This document shows, piece after piece, positions 43,513 through 52,700 of a DNA stretch of 64,000 nt; the first letter of the stretch is position 1; every line of letters begins with the position of its first letter. The position numbers and the translations under genes were made by a program. Location: the IMG/VR virus record IMGVR_UViG_3300045738_002037, positions 1-64,000 of that record. One strand, given 5' to 3'. This DNA is from a virus. The notes beneath the pieces are model-generated. The model was given only the letters and a program-made list of their open reading frames with translations, made no database searches and had not been told where the DNA came from.

Positions 43513-43827
43513 TTATCTAACCCCGTTATCATTTATTAAAGAAATAATATTGGTCGGATTTTTCAAATTTTGAATCATAGCGTCCATTCTATCTTTAGTT
43601 CTATCATATTGTTCTTGATCCATTGAAGATTGAGTACTCAAAAAAAACGTAATTTCCATGCCATTAACTTTCTTACCCATTGGCTCGCCCATGTCTAATT
43701 CTATAGCATTTTTGACATTTTCTGATATACCTTTAGCAAGAGCATTTAATATAGCATGACTTTGCACTTTCATATCTGAGCTTATTTGCCCTTTAATGTA
43801 ATCAGATGCTTTCGAAATATTTGCCAT
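43513..43827 (-). CDS. Hypothetical neck-region protein, 104 aa
   Basis: Helical N-terminal half (ISKASDYIKGQISSDMKVQS), then strands NGMEITFFLSTQSSMDQEQY, and a helical end. Start overlaps the gp14-like gene by 26 nt, stop 12 nt before the gp15-like start. No T4 counterpart is recognised, but the context puts it in the neck or tail-completion set. Confidence 0.6.
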   Translation of the reverse strand: MANISKASDYIKGQISSDMKVQSHAILNALAKGISENVKNAIELDMGEPMGKKVNGMEITFFLSTQSSMDQEQYDRTKDRMDAMIQNLKNPTNIISLINDNGVR

Positions 43828-44425
43828 TCGTTTGTATCCTTTCTTCCGTTGGCATATCTTGCTCTGGCCTAACAGTAATGTCAGCGGTAAGAGTCTCTAC
43901 TGCACATGTTAAATAAAGCCAATGATAGCGAAAATTGCCACTTGGAGTAGCATTGACTATTCTAAAATTTTTAGGCGCAATAGCAGCAGCATTGTATGGC
44001 AATTGAACCACGTCGCCTATCCGCAACATTCTATCGCCAAACTGTTCATATAATTGATGATGGCTAAAAATGACTTCGCTTCTGTTTCTTGCGTCAGCAC
44101 CCCATTTTTGTAATTCAACTTCCAACGGCATGGGTTTAAAATAAGCCTTCATATGTACAGGATTCCAATAAGTAGGATCAGCATCTTCGTCCCATACAGC
44201 ATCGTAATCGGCATTGTCAGTTCGAATAAAAACTTTGATTTCTGCACCGGCTACGTGAATCTGCTCATTAGCCATGAGCCTAACTAATCTTAAATCAGCA
44301 CTTGCCGGGTCATGAATCTGAATAGGCGTATGACGCTGCTCTGTTTCTGACCTATAACTGGTCAGAATCGTATTAAATTTGTCGGCGTCTACCCCGCCTG
44401 TGTCTTGCGAGAACCTATGTAACAT
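43802..44425 (-). CDS. Neck/head-completion protein, gp14-like
   Basis: A 207-aa protein. RLVRLMANEQIHVAGAEIKV then FIRTDNADYDAVWDEDADP resembles T4 gp14 ([20 protein letters not shown] then PREYV). Further features are MPLEVELQKWGADARNRSEV, FSHHQLYEQFGDRMLRIGDV and VQLPYN (gp14: SINPNLFKHQ...KEGDLIYFPMD), and a final ITVRPEQDMPTEERI region. gp13 and gp14 form the collar that seals the filled head. It is preceded by GGAGG 6 nt before the ATG. Confidence 0.75.
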   Translation of the reverse strand: MLHRFSQDTGGVDADKFNTILTSYRSETEQRHTPIQIHDPASADLRLVRLMANEQIHVAGAEIKVFIRTDNADYDAVWDEDADPTYWNPVHMKAYFKPMPLEVELQKWGADARNRSEVIFSHHQLYEQFGDRMLRIGDVVQLPYNAAAIAPKNFRIVNATPSGNFRYHWLYLTCAVETLTADITVRPEQDMPTEERIQTNGKYFESI

Positions 44426-44504
44426 TTAATCCTCCGAGTTATATTTGGATAGAGCAAAATAGCACGCACGACGGATTATACTCAAACAGCATCATATATA
44501 GGAA

Positions 44505-44972
44505 CTATCGCAATTCCCGAATCGTGCCCTCAGGCACATATGGGTCCGTAAGCGGTTTAGGCGTAGCAGCAAAATCTGGCGATGGGCAATATCCTTGCCC
44601 AACAACATCACAATGATCATATGACGTGGTTACAGTCTCATCGCTAGACGCATTCAATCTCAATATTTCATAAAAATCGTCATATGGATTGCAAAGATTC
44701 GCACCTTTATCATTACACCCAAGTTTTATATCCGGTAAAACTAACCATTTTTGGCGTCTATTACCTTCACCCCAATTATGGCCTAAAACTACGTAAGACC
44801 CCGGCAAAGCAATCAGGGCATCTGCTAGTGCGATAAAAACATCAGAGCAACGCTTATAGCGCGCCAATGTATCAGAAGTTATAGCAGACGACGGTTCACA
44901 CCCCGGCACCATTATTTTGTTATTGGGCAGGATTTCTAATTTAAAATTGATTACAATATCACTTAAACTCAT
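44505..44972 (-). CDS. Hypothetical neck-region protein, 155 aa
   Basis: Cysteine-rich for a phage virion protein (six or more Cys, for example LGCNDKGANLCNPYDDFYEI and HCDVVGQGYCPSPDF). MSLSDIVINFKLEILPNNKI is beta-like. No family is recognised. It is one base from the gp13-like gene and 79 nt from gp14-like, in the same transcript. The gap 44426-44504 holds no gene. Confidence 0.6.
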   Translation of the reverse strand: MSLSDIVINFKLEILPNNKIMVPGCEPSSAITSDTLARYKRCSDVFIALADALIALPGSYVVLGHNWGEGNRRQKWLVLPDIKLGCNDKGANLCNPYDDFYEILRLNASSDETVTTSYDHCDVVGQGYCPSPDFAATPKPLTDPYVPEGTIRELR

Positions 44973-44973
44973 A

Positions 44974-45735
44974 TTACCACTTCACAATCCCCAATGGTTC
45001 GCCTAATTGGAAAGCTTTCTCAATTATTTCTTCTTTTTCTTTAATGCCTTCGGCCACTAAATCCCCGCCATCATAACTAATTGAACCACCGTCAGGCGTT
45101 GGGACTCCCGTTATTTTTCTTCTAGCACTGCCAAGCATAACTTTAGCTTCGGCCAACATCATATCACTGGCAAGCTGTTTGGCTTGTGGGCTTCTAAAAT
45201 AATTAATCACAGGAGTGTACATTACTACTACTGGATATGAACCTTTAGGTGTTGGATACAATCTTATCAATTGATCTTTGGATGCTCCGTCTACTTCCCC
45301 AAGAACTTCCCAGTGCCCTTCTGTTCCTAAAACTTTTTGCGAAAACGCTCTATAAGATTGCAAAAGATGATAATCAACTAAAATATTCTGAATTCCAGAA
45401 ATATTACCAATATTAAATAAGAAAGATTCAGCGCCAAACACATCGTCGATTCTAGTAGTTACCGGATCCCAAGAAACTTCTTGTATCCAATACGCATCTG
45501 CAGGCATTGGGTAAGTTGATTTTAATGGCTCGGTGTAAAACACGGCCATTTTTTGTTCTCTAGGAAAATAACCAGCTATAAAATCGCCAGCCGTTGATAA
45601 AATGGAATTCCACTGATCCTCCATAATTTCCACTTCAACTACAGGATGCCCCAATTTGCTAAGCACATATTTTTTCATTGGGTCAGGATTTACCTTCAAA
45701 ATAGCAGGTAAATCTGCAGGAGCTATTATGGCCAT
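44974..45735 (-). CDS. Neck/head-completion protein, gp13-like
   Basis: A 253-aa protein. PMKKYVLSKLGHPVVEVEIM then EDQWNSILSTAGDFIAGYF is the gp13 opening (K-x-x-(I/V)-L-x-(R/K)-LG-x-P-(V/I)-(I/V)-x-VE(I/V)-x-(E/D)-(E/D)-Q). Then AYWIQEVSWDPVTTRI, YHLLQSYRAFSQKVLG, and a C-terminal helix (QLASDMMLAEAKVMLGSARR). gp13 binds the portal after packaging. Stop and start overlap with neighbouring genes is close (TAATG with the small gene upstream). Confidence 0.8.
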   Translation of the reverse strand: MAIIAPADLPAILKVNPDPMKKYVLSKLGHPVVEVEIMEDQWNSILSTAGDFIAGYFPREQKMAVFYTEPLKSTYPMPADAYWIQEVSWDPVTTRIDDVFGAESFLFNIGNISGIQNILVDYHLLQSYRAFSQKVLGTEGHWEVLGEVDGASKDQLIRLYPTPKGSYPVVVMYTPVINYFRSPQAKQLASDMMLAEAKVMLGSARRKITGVPTPDGGSISYDGGDLVAEGIKEKEEIIEKAFQLGEPLGIVKW

Positions 45736-45914
45736 TATTCTTCTATCTCCTCTGAATCACCAACATGACCCAGAAATCTACCACTCATATAACATTCACT
45801 TGGTAACCGTTCTTCAAAAATGTTTCTTGATCCAGCTTCGGCTCTTCTTTTATATTCTTCAATACGAGCATCCATCATGCGCTTAAAATCATTTTCAAAA
45901 TCAGATTGAGACAT
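45735..45914 (-). CDS. Small hypothetical protein, 59 aa
   Basis: Complete frame between the 45933 gene and the gp13-like gene: MSQSDFENDFKRMMDARIEE, then YKRRAEAGSRNIFEERLPS, ending HVGDSEEIEE. Its TAA overlaps the ATG of the gp13-like gene by one base, indicating coupled translation, and it is helical and charged. No family is recognised. Confidence 0.6.
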   Translation of the reverse strand: MSQSDFENDFKRMMDARIEEYKRRAEAGSRNIFEERLPSECYMSGRFLGHVGDSEEIEE

Positions 45915-45932
45915 AGGATTTCCAAAACTAAT

Positions 45933-46484
45933 TTACCTAGGAAAATGATATCCACGATTTCCCCAAATCACGCCAGCATAACGAATTCTAAAAACACTGT
46001 AAGTGATACCGCCGGGAAGACCAGCCGTCAAATTAGACTCAATTAAAGCTTTTAAAGTTTTAACTTCATCAGCAATAGCCGTATTCGGATTAGATTCAAA
46101 ACTATGAGAGCCACCTGCTCTTGTTAAAGTTTCACCCGCATGAATTAATGTCTTGTCAGGATGCACTTGCGCATTAGCAGTTGAAGAAGTATAAAAACCA
46201 GTTATTTGCACATACGGAGGTGAATTACCAAACTGCGGCACTGCACCGCCACCATAAGATAAACTGCTATATTTATTACCAGTTTTCCTATTGTATAATT
46301 GTTGGCCGCCGCCAGGCTCAGCCATATTCATCGCAGAACTTTCATCAGTATACAGCGATGCGTCTGTCAATGCATCATAGACTAATGAAGATATCCTTTG
46401 AATTTCTCTAATATATTCATGTCTTTTCCCCGTTCTTTGCGGGAAGATTTTAATATACACATCAAAAGGAACTTGTTTCGCCAT
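45933..46484 (-). CDS. Hypothetical protein in neck operon, 183 aa
   Basis: MAKQVPFDVYIKIFPQRTGK then helical REIQRISSLVYDALTDASLY, a Gly/Asn/Tyr-rich loop (GGGQQLYNRKTGNKYSSLSY), and a C-terminal strand set (GGITYSVFRIRYAGVIWGNR). No T4 counterpart is recognised. Position between gp13-like and the 46559 gene suggests a connector or fibre-attachment protein. Confidence 0.6.
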   Translation of the reverse strand: MAKQVPFDVYIKIFPQRTGKRHEYIREIQRISSLVYDALTDASLYTDESSAMNMAEPGGGQQLYNRKTGNKYSSLSYGGGAVPQFGNSPPYVQITGFYTSSTANAQVHPDKTLIHAGETLTRAGGSHSFESNPNTAIADEVKTLKALIESNLTAGLPGGITYSVFRIRYAGVIWGNRGYHFPR

Positions 46485-46558
46485 TATACACCTCTCAGGA
46501 TTAATGTTCTACAATAGTTTTGACACAGAAGATGCTGCTATTTTTTAAAATATTTCAA

Positions 46559-47020
46559 TTACGAATTCGCTTTGCCAACATGCCGCCGCTGCTGTTGTTT
46601 TCGCGCCCTTTGCCGTTGTATCCTCTGAGCCGAAGAGCTATTACCTTTAGTAACTTTAAACTCGATGGAATCTAAAGCTTCAACTAAAGCAGCAGTTATA
46701 TTACCGATTACGACTGGCCTAGAAGCTTCTTCCCCATTAAGAACATAAACTTGACCAGAAGCTACAGAAATATTATTGTCGTCAAGATCATGTATTCTAA
46801 CTAATAAATCACCTATTCCAAGATTTCCATTGTTTGCGCCAGCATAAGTTCCAATATTTTCATTAGAACCTTCAACCATCGTTATTTTTTTATCAGAAAA
46901 TAAAACAGAAAACTCAAATGTGCCTAATGTGTTATTCCAAAAATAATTGTCGGATAACCTTTCAATAGAAGCGGCCACACTTTGCCCAGTTACGTCAGTA
47001 TAACTAATTTTAACACCCAT
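46559..47020 (-). CDS. Hypothetical beta-rich protein, 153 aa
   Basis: MGVKISYTDVTGQSVAASIE then FEFSVLFSDKKITMVEGSNE, AGANNGNLGIGDLLVRIHDL, VYVLNGEEASRPVVIGNIT: a probable beta sandwich. The C-terminus is strongly basic and Gln-rich (QRIQRQRARKQQQRRHVGKA), possibly contacting DNA or an acidic partner. No family is recognised. The gap 46485-46558 holds no gene. ATG 47020 has GGGAA before it. Confidence 0.6.
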   Translation of the reverse strand: MGVKISYTDVTGQSVAASIERLSDNYFWNNTLGTFEFSVLFSDKKITMVEGSNENIGTYAGANNGNLGIGDLLVRIHDLDDNNISVASGQVYVLNGEEASRPVVIGNITAALVEALDSIEFKVTKGNSSSAQRIQRQRARKQQQRRHVGKANS

Positions 47021-47052
47021 AATATTTTCCCATAGTAAATCTTACTTTATTT

Positions 47053-47724
47053 TTATCTCATGGGATAACCAAATAATTCGCAATCTTCTTTTGCCCAATT
47101 GTCGTTCACATATTTTAATAGTTTAGGATCATGATACCATTCTTTGAAATTAATAAGCTCATGGTATTTCGACGGTAATGATACCTCATATCCTAATATT
47201 TTTGAAAGATTTTCTTCTAAATTTTCATATCTTATAATTTTATAATCTTCTAATCCGCTAGCTTTTATAAACTCTGCTATAGTCTTGTTAAACATCCAAT
47301 TTAGTTTATCTTTATTATAAACAAATTCTTCCCAACAAATGTATTTTTCTGCCAATCCTTTATCTTGCGCCCATTCATAGTGTAAAAATAATCCTACAAG
47401 ACGAGTGTAAGGATCTCGACATATGATATAAATCTTAAGTGCCTCATCGACGATTCCTCGTCTATGCCATCCTTTATGTATTTTTGTGCAATGGTGATTT
47501 ATGCTTTCCTCGTCAAATGGATCTGGGCCTATTACCCAATAAGCATCCCTGCATAACGCCGTACATATGTTTCTACCAGCTGTGCGCGGCGTGGTTATTA
47601 TATCCCCTTCAGCGTCCAAAACCGTTCTGGAATAAGCATTCATGCATAATGCCCTATGTAAATTTCTGCTAGCTGTATGCGGCGGGGTTATTATCACAAT
47701 ATTGCAGTCTTCAATAAAAATCAT
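47053..47724 (-). CDS. Sulfotransferase-like protein with duplicated P-loop
   Basis: A 223-aa protein resembling PAPS-dependent sulfotransferases: IIITPPHTASRNLHRAL-type 5'-phosphosulfate loop at 12-26, followed by a second copy TTPRTAGRNICTAL at 44-57, then YIICRDPYTRLVGLFLHYEW (3'-phosphate motif, R103 and following) and helical C-terminus (YKIIRYENLEENLSKIL). The DNA also repeats (about 47631-47694 and 47535-47601). Which loop is active is unclear. It overlaps the methyltransferase gene by 4 nt, suggesting joint sugar or small-molecule modification. The PP-H-T-A pattern resembles the family 'P-K-(T/C)-(A/G)' loop but lacks the usual Lys. Confidence 0.65.
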   Translation of the reverse strand: MIFIEDCNIVIITPPHTASRNLHRALCMNAYSRTVLDAEGDIITTPRTAGRNICTALCRDAYWVIGPDPFDEESINHHCTKIHKGWHRRGIVDEALKIYIICRDPYTRLVGLFLHYEWAQDKGLAEKYICWEEFVYNKDKLNWMFNKTIAEFIKASGLEDYKIIRYENLEENLSKILGYEVSLPSKYHELINFKEWYHDPKLLKYVNDNWAKEDCELFGYPMR

Positions 47725-48308
47725 AGAACCCTCGTCATATAACTAGGCCACTGCTCATTTGTAATTGCTTCCATTTGTATGTCTCTATTCTTTATCCTTT
47801 CGTTAACAGCCCGAATTACCGAAGTGCCCCAGCCCTTTGGGTTAGTTGCGTAATCATGCCCCATTATTAATCCTCCAGTTTTTACCTTTTTAACAGATAA
47901 GGCTATCTCTCGACTAACACACTGATAATGATGATTGGAATCTATATAAACCCAGTCTAAAGAATTATCGGGCAAAGAAGCTAAAAATGAAGAAGAGTGC
48001 TGTTTATGAAGTACGACTTTTCCTTCTTTTATTTGTTCTTTGAATATATCTGCCACTGAAAGATAATGGTCGTCATACCACAGATCCGACAATTCATGTG
48101 ATTTTTGTAAATATTCGGCTTTTTCCCACTTGTCAACCAAAAACAACAAGGAAGGTTTAGTTCTAAACAGCAGTTGTACCGCATTGGTTCCTCGACACAC
48201 ACCAAGTTCTGCCCCAATTCCCTTTTTGGGTATCATTTCATACATTAGTTCTCTAGTATCAATTTCCTCGATAGAAGCTTCGCTATTTAGTGGATTAATT
48301 AAATCCAT
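47721..48308 (-). CDS. Class I SAM-dependent methyltransferase
   Basis: A 195-aa protein of Methyltransf_24 type. Motif I is GIGAELGVCRGTNAV at 30-44; FLVDKWE follows as motif II; SLDWVYIDSNHHYQCVSREI is motif IV with the HHY often seen in sugar-modifying members; and GGLIMGHDYATNPKGWG is motif V. The substrate is not determined; neighbours (phosphoribosyltransferase-HAD fusion, sulfotransferase, fibre) suggest a carbohydrate. Shares a base with the stop of the upstream gene (TAATG). Confidence 0.8.
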   Translation of the reverse strand: MDLINPLNSEASIEEIDTRELMYEMIPKKGIGAELGVCRGTNAVQLLFRTKPSLLFLVDKWEKAEYLQKSHELSDLWYDDHYLSVADIFKEQIKEGKVVLHKQHSSSFLASLPDNSLDWVYIDSNHHYQCVSREIALSVKKVKTGGLIMGHDYATNPKGWGTSVIRAVNERIKNRDIQMEAITNEQWPSYMTRVL

Positions 48309-49336
48309 TATCCAAACCTTCCTTCATCAGGACATATAACCAATCTGCGGACCTGGCTTCTCATTAACGCGGCTTCTGCTGGTTCGCTCTCTATAAAATA
48401 AGCTGCATCTGAATCTGCGAATGCTTTTGATTTAAATTTAGCAGCTTCAACGATATGATTAGAATTTCTAATTTTTTCTTTTTCTGTCGGGTACATTTTT
48501 AAAAAACCATATTTTATCTTATACTTTTTTAACCAAGCTTCTGTTATATCTCTATATTTTTCAAGTCTTGCTGTTATTATCCCTTTACATGTATAAGTTC
48601 GAGGAATTCTATGATACAATGGTTTTACATTTGTTATATAATCTACATAATCAACTTCATTTTGACATTTTTTATATGGGACATTTGGCGACAATATTCC
48701 ATCAAAATCCAACACTGCATTTTCAATATATGCGCTATTGAAAAAGTTCCATTCTAAGAGATGAGGTGGAGGTAGCTCTTTTCCATAAACATCCACTACA
48801 TGCAATGTTGCTGGGTGGACATATAGGCTTCCATATAATACTTGTTTATGATTTTTAAAAACTTCTTTTATCTTTTTTATGGATATTCCGCCATACACGG
48901 TATCATCCAAAATCAGTATTTTCCCTTTTTTCTGCTCATAATCTTTCATTCTTTGGCCGCCAAACTGTGATCGGCCAGATAATAAGTGGAATTCTCCTGA
49001 ATTATTAAAAGAATATAAAGGGATGTTTAACCACAAAGCACACATACTGGCTGGCAGATACCCTGATCTAGGCACTCCCGCAATCCCTTTTAATTTAAGT
49101 TCTCCTAATTTTGGAAGCAAATGATTTTTACAATCTTCAATTAAATCATTAATCGTTAAAAATTTACCCTTAACTATAAAATTCTTTCTATCGTGTTTTT
49201 TATCACAAGCTATTTTGTATTCTTCTCTTTCTGCCGAAGTAGCATTTTGACACCATTGCCAATTTGGCGGATCATATGTCATCTCCTGTCTAAAAAATTC
49301 ACAGAATCCTGACTGTAGGCATTGACATTTTTCCAT
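48308..49336 (-). CDS. Phosphoribosyltransferase-HAD fusion with Cys-rich N-terminus
   Basis: A 342-aa, three-part protein. Residues 4-45 carry CQCLQSGFCEFF, WCQ, and AC cysteines, a probable metal site. Residues 60-170 form a PRTase: GIAGVPRSGYLPASMCALWL and the PRPP loop ILILDDTVYGGIS (D144, D145, T146). From about 205 a HAD domain: VLDFDGILS (D210, D212), GIITARLEKYRDITEAWL (Thr-type motif II), and FADSDAAYFIES (motif IV). Such fusions occur near sugar or nucleotide modification genes; the substrate is not known. It leads the three-gene cassette beside the fibre. Confidence 0.75.
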   Translation of the reverse strand: MEKCQCLQSGFCEFFRQEMTYDPPNWQWCQNATSAEREEYKIACDKKHDRKNFIVKGKFLTINDLIEDCKNHLLPKLGELKLKGIAGVPRSGYLPASMCALWLNIPLYSFNNSGEFHLLSGRSQFGGQRMKDYEQKKGKILILDDTVYGGISIKKIKEVFKNHKQVLYGSLYVHPATLHVVDVYGKELPPPHLLEWNFFNSAYIENAVLDFDGILSPNVPYKKCQNEVDYVDYITNVKPLYHRIPRTYTCKGIITARLEKYRDITEAWLKKYKIKYGFLKMYPTEKEKIRNSNHIVEAAKFKSKAFADSDAAYFIESEPAEAALMRSQVRRLVICPDEGRFG

Positions 49337-49342
49337 ATATCA

Positions 49343-49717
49343 CTATTCCACAAATATTTCAAATGCTGCCCCTAAATCTCTCGTAAATGTATGTGGAGAG
49401 TTTTCGGGCGAACCTGAACTTCCTTCTCCTGAATTTAAATCACACGGAGAATCATCTCCATAGCCCTCAGGAGGACCACCAACATCGGTAATATATTTAA
49501 CAGTCAATGTGTCGCTGTCTGTAATTCCAGTTACTTGATAAGTGTAAGTTGACAGGGTGTCGTCTGGATCCCCCGCTGTATGATGTACTGCTGTGATCCA
49601 ATCCCCAACTTGCGCATTTACCACTGAAGATCCGTAGTTTACCGTATAAAATGGTCCGGATCCTGAACAACTACTTACCGCAATATTACTATATATTGTT
49701 ATTGTATTTCTTGCCAT
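49343..49717 (-). CDS. Hypothetical fibre-adjacent protein, 124 aa
   Basis: Beta-rich, low-charge protein (NTITIYSNIAVSSCSGSGPF; YTYQVTGITDSDTLTVKYIT) with a Gly/Glu/Ser-rich acidic loop. No family is recognised. It follows the 1592-aa fibre by 14 nt and may be a fibre tip, chaperone or capsid decoration. Confidence 0.6.
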   Translation of the reverse strand: MARNTITIYSNIAVSSCSGSGPFYTVNYGSSVVNAQVGDWITAVHHTAGDPDDTLSTYTYQVTGITDSDTLTVKYITDVGGPPEGYGDDSPCDLNSGEGSSGSPENSPHTFTRDLGAAFEIFVE

Positions 49718-49731
49718 TATCCTACTCTAGC

Positions 49732-52700
49732 TTAGGGGGCAGTATTAGCTAAGTTTTGCCCTATTATAAACCCATCAAATTTTGTTGCTGTCCTACAAAT
49801 AAATCCATAAACATCAGCCACATCTGTATCCGCAGTCGCTACTGGAGTAATGCCTCCAGCCCAATTAACTACCGCAGCGGCGGGGCTAGTGCCTGTGCCT
49901 GAAGTTACAGTCCAAGCAACAGTCCTTTCTTCAGAATCATCATTTTGAATTCTCACAATAATCCTTTGTCCAACGGTAACATTATGGAATATAACCGCAT
50001 CAATGTCGTCGTCTTCTAAAGTGACTTCATGGTAATTTCCTGTAGCCCAATCTATTGTTATATCTGTATCATCTTCCGATATCGTTCCAGAACCAACGGA
50101 ACCAATTATGGCCTTGCTAAAGATGACCCCGCCGTCAGCATCAATAGCAATGGCATCAGTGTCAGAAGCAGATCCAATATTCCCTCCGTCAGAAATGACC
50201 ACACTAGCCAGAGTTCCTACTGATGTAATATTAGGCTGGGCGGCAGTCGTAACCGTAGCCGCCGTTCCAGTGGTATTTTGATTTAACGTTGCTACCCTGG
50301 CAGCAGCAACAGTGCCAGAAGATATATTGGAGCCATTCAAACTGGCCAAGCTGGCACCGCTTCCTGAAAATATTGTTGCCGCTAAAATTCCCGTGCTAGA
50401 ATTGAAAGTTAAATTACTTCCAGTTTTTGGTTCTTGATCGCCAGTCGCAGTGGTAACAAAGAGCGGAAAACATGTCGTATCGGAAGATTCATCGGCCACA
50501 GTGATATCCGTGGGAGTACCGCCTCCGCCACTAGCTGTAAGCTGCGAACTTGACACTGAAATTCCCGAACCCGCAATGGCAGTAAGGAAATTATCGATAC
50601 TCTCTATAATCACATCGCCGGTAGCACCGCCATCCAAAAAGACCATATGATCAGCAGTTTGTAAAACATCCCCGGCAGAAGCCAGTCCCAACAATTTTGT
50701 TGCAAGAGTGTCGATGCCAACTCTTTTTAGAGTCCCTCCATCAGAATATAAGACTTCATCGGCAGCAACTAATCCACTAGTGATCTCATCAAACCCAGAA
50801 ATACAGTCATCGTTAAGCATTGAATAGTGTACTGCATCAGCTTGAATAGTTGCTGTTCCTGTTACATTACCAGAGCCATCAAATGCCGCAGATGTCCATA
50901 CAACATCTCCAGTCATACCGATTGTTCTAGTAGCAGCCAAAGCTGTGGCAGTATCAGCATTCCCAGTCGTATCTTGATTCAATGTCGCTACTCTAGCAGC
51001 AGCGACAGTCCCCGTAGAAATGTTACTTCCATTCAGGGCGGTCAGGCTGGCCCCGCTGCCTGAGAACAGGGTGGCTGTAACTGTTCCTGTACTAGGATTA
51101 TATGTTAATCCTGTGTCAGTCTCAGCACCTTGTGAACCAGTTGCTCCATCCACAAAAACCGGATATACAGTTTCGTCAGCAGTATTGTTGGCACTTACTG
51201 TAAAATTATCAGCAGTTCCTGTCGTGTCCTGATTTAAAGTTCCAACAGTAAAATCAAGAGTATTATCGTCATCTTGATAGGCGACGGTTATACCGCTTTC
51301 AGTATTACTACCAACCATCGCGCCAACGGTGTCAGCAATATATTCACTAGAAACAGACAAAACACTATTACTAGCAGTAAGGCCAGTGCTTGATTCTGTC
51401 CCAGCAAATAATGTTGCTAAAGAAGCTATCGTAGTTAACTGTTCAGTAGAACCATCAGAATCTAAAGTCGCTAATTTATCGCCATTAGCAGGCGTTACAT
51501 CGCTAAACTCAGAAAAATCTGTTGTAATAGTTATTGTTGTAGAAGAACCACTTGTGTCAATGCCCGCACCGCCTGCAATAGTAAACCCAGCATCGCCAGA
51601 ACCAACTGACAATGCTCCGCCAGTATCGCCAGTTAAAGACACGGCGGTTATATCGCCACCACCGCCGCCGCCGCTAACTTCTTCCCAAGCTGGCGCTGAA
51701 CCAGCGCCTGTAGCAGTTAATACGTGGCCATCAGTTCCTGCTGCTAATTTAGTAAGCACGCCGCCAGAATTACGATAATAAATATCTCCCTCTGCATCGC
51801 TGCCCAGTGTTACAGTAACGCCAGCCAACACAGCCCCAGTCGATAGCGTCCCGGACGTAACAGTGCCAATCGTGGCTAAATTCGCTGCCGATGTAACAGC
51901 AGCCTGAGTAGCTCCTGTCACAGTAGCAGCAGTTCCAGTAGTATTTTGGTTCAATGTCGCCACCCTTGCGGCGGCCACTGTGCCGGAGGAAATATTGCTA
52001 CCATTTAGACTGGTTAGGCTCGCTCCGCTACCAGAAAATACTGTGGCTGTGACGGTCCCCGTGGAGGGGTTGTAGTGCAAGTCTCCATCAGACTGTATAC
52101 CGATACTCGCAGAACCGTCTAAATCGTCCACAAATGTTATTGCGTGATTGGAGTCGTCTGATTCACTATCTGAGACGATGACATTGGTAGCAATAGTAGC
52201 TGTAGCAGCATTGCCAGAAACCGACGTTTGGTCACCAGTATTGTTTCCCGAAATACTGGCGTCAGAAAGTGCTGTACTTAACTGGGCTACGGTAAACGAA
52301 CCCAAAACAGCAGCATTGCCGGTAGATGTAATATGTCCCGTTAGATCGGCATTTGTTGTTACTGTGTCAGCATTGCCGGCGACATCGCCGGTTAAATCGC
52401 CTACAAAAGACGTTGCGGTTAATGCTCCGCTGCTAGAATCAAATGCTAGATTGCTTCCAGATTTTGGTCCTAAATTTCCCGTTGCGGCAGTAACAAATAG
52501 CGGAAAACATGTCGTATCAGAAGACTCATCAGCCACAGTTACAGTAGTCGCAATAGCCGCAACACCAGTCGTATTTTGGTTAAGAGTTGGGAACGTGCAG
52601 TTTGTTAGAGTTCCAGATGCGGGTGTTCCCAATACTGGAGTAACTAAAGTAGGGCTAGTGGCAAAGACTAATGTCCCACTTCCTGTTTCGTCCGATATTA

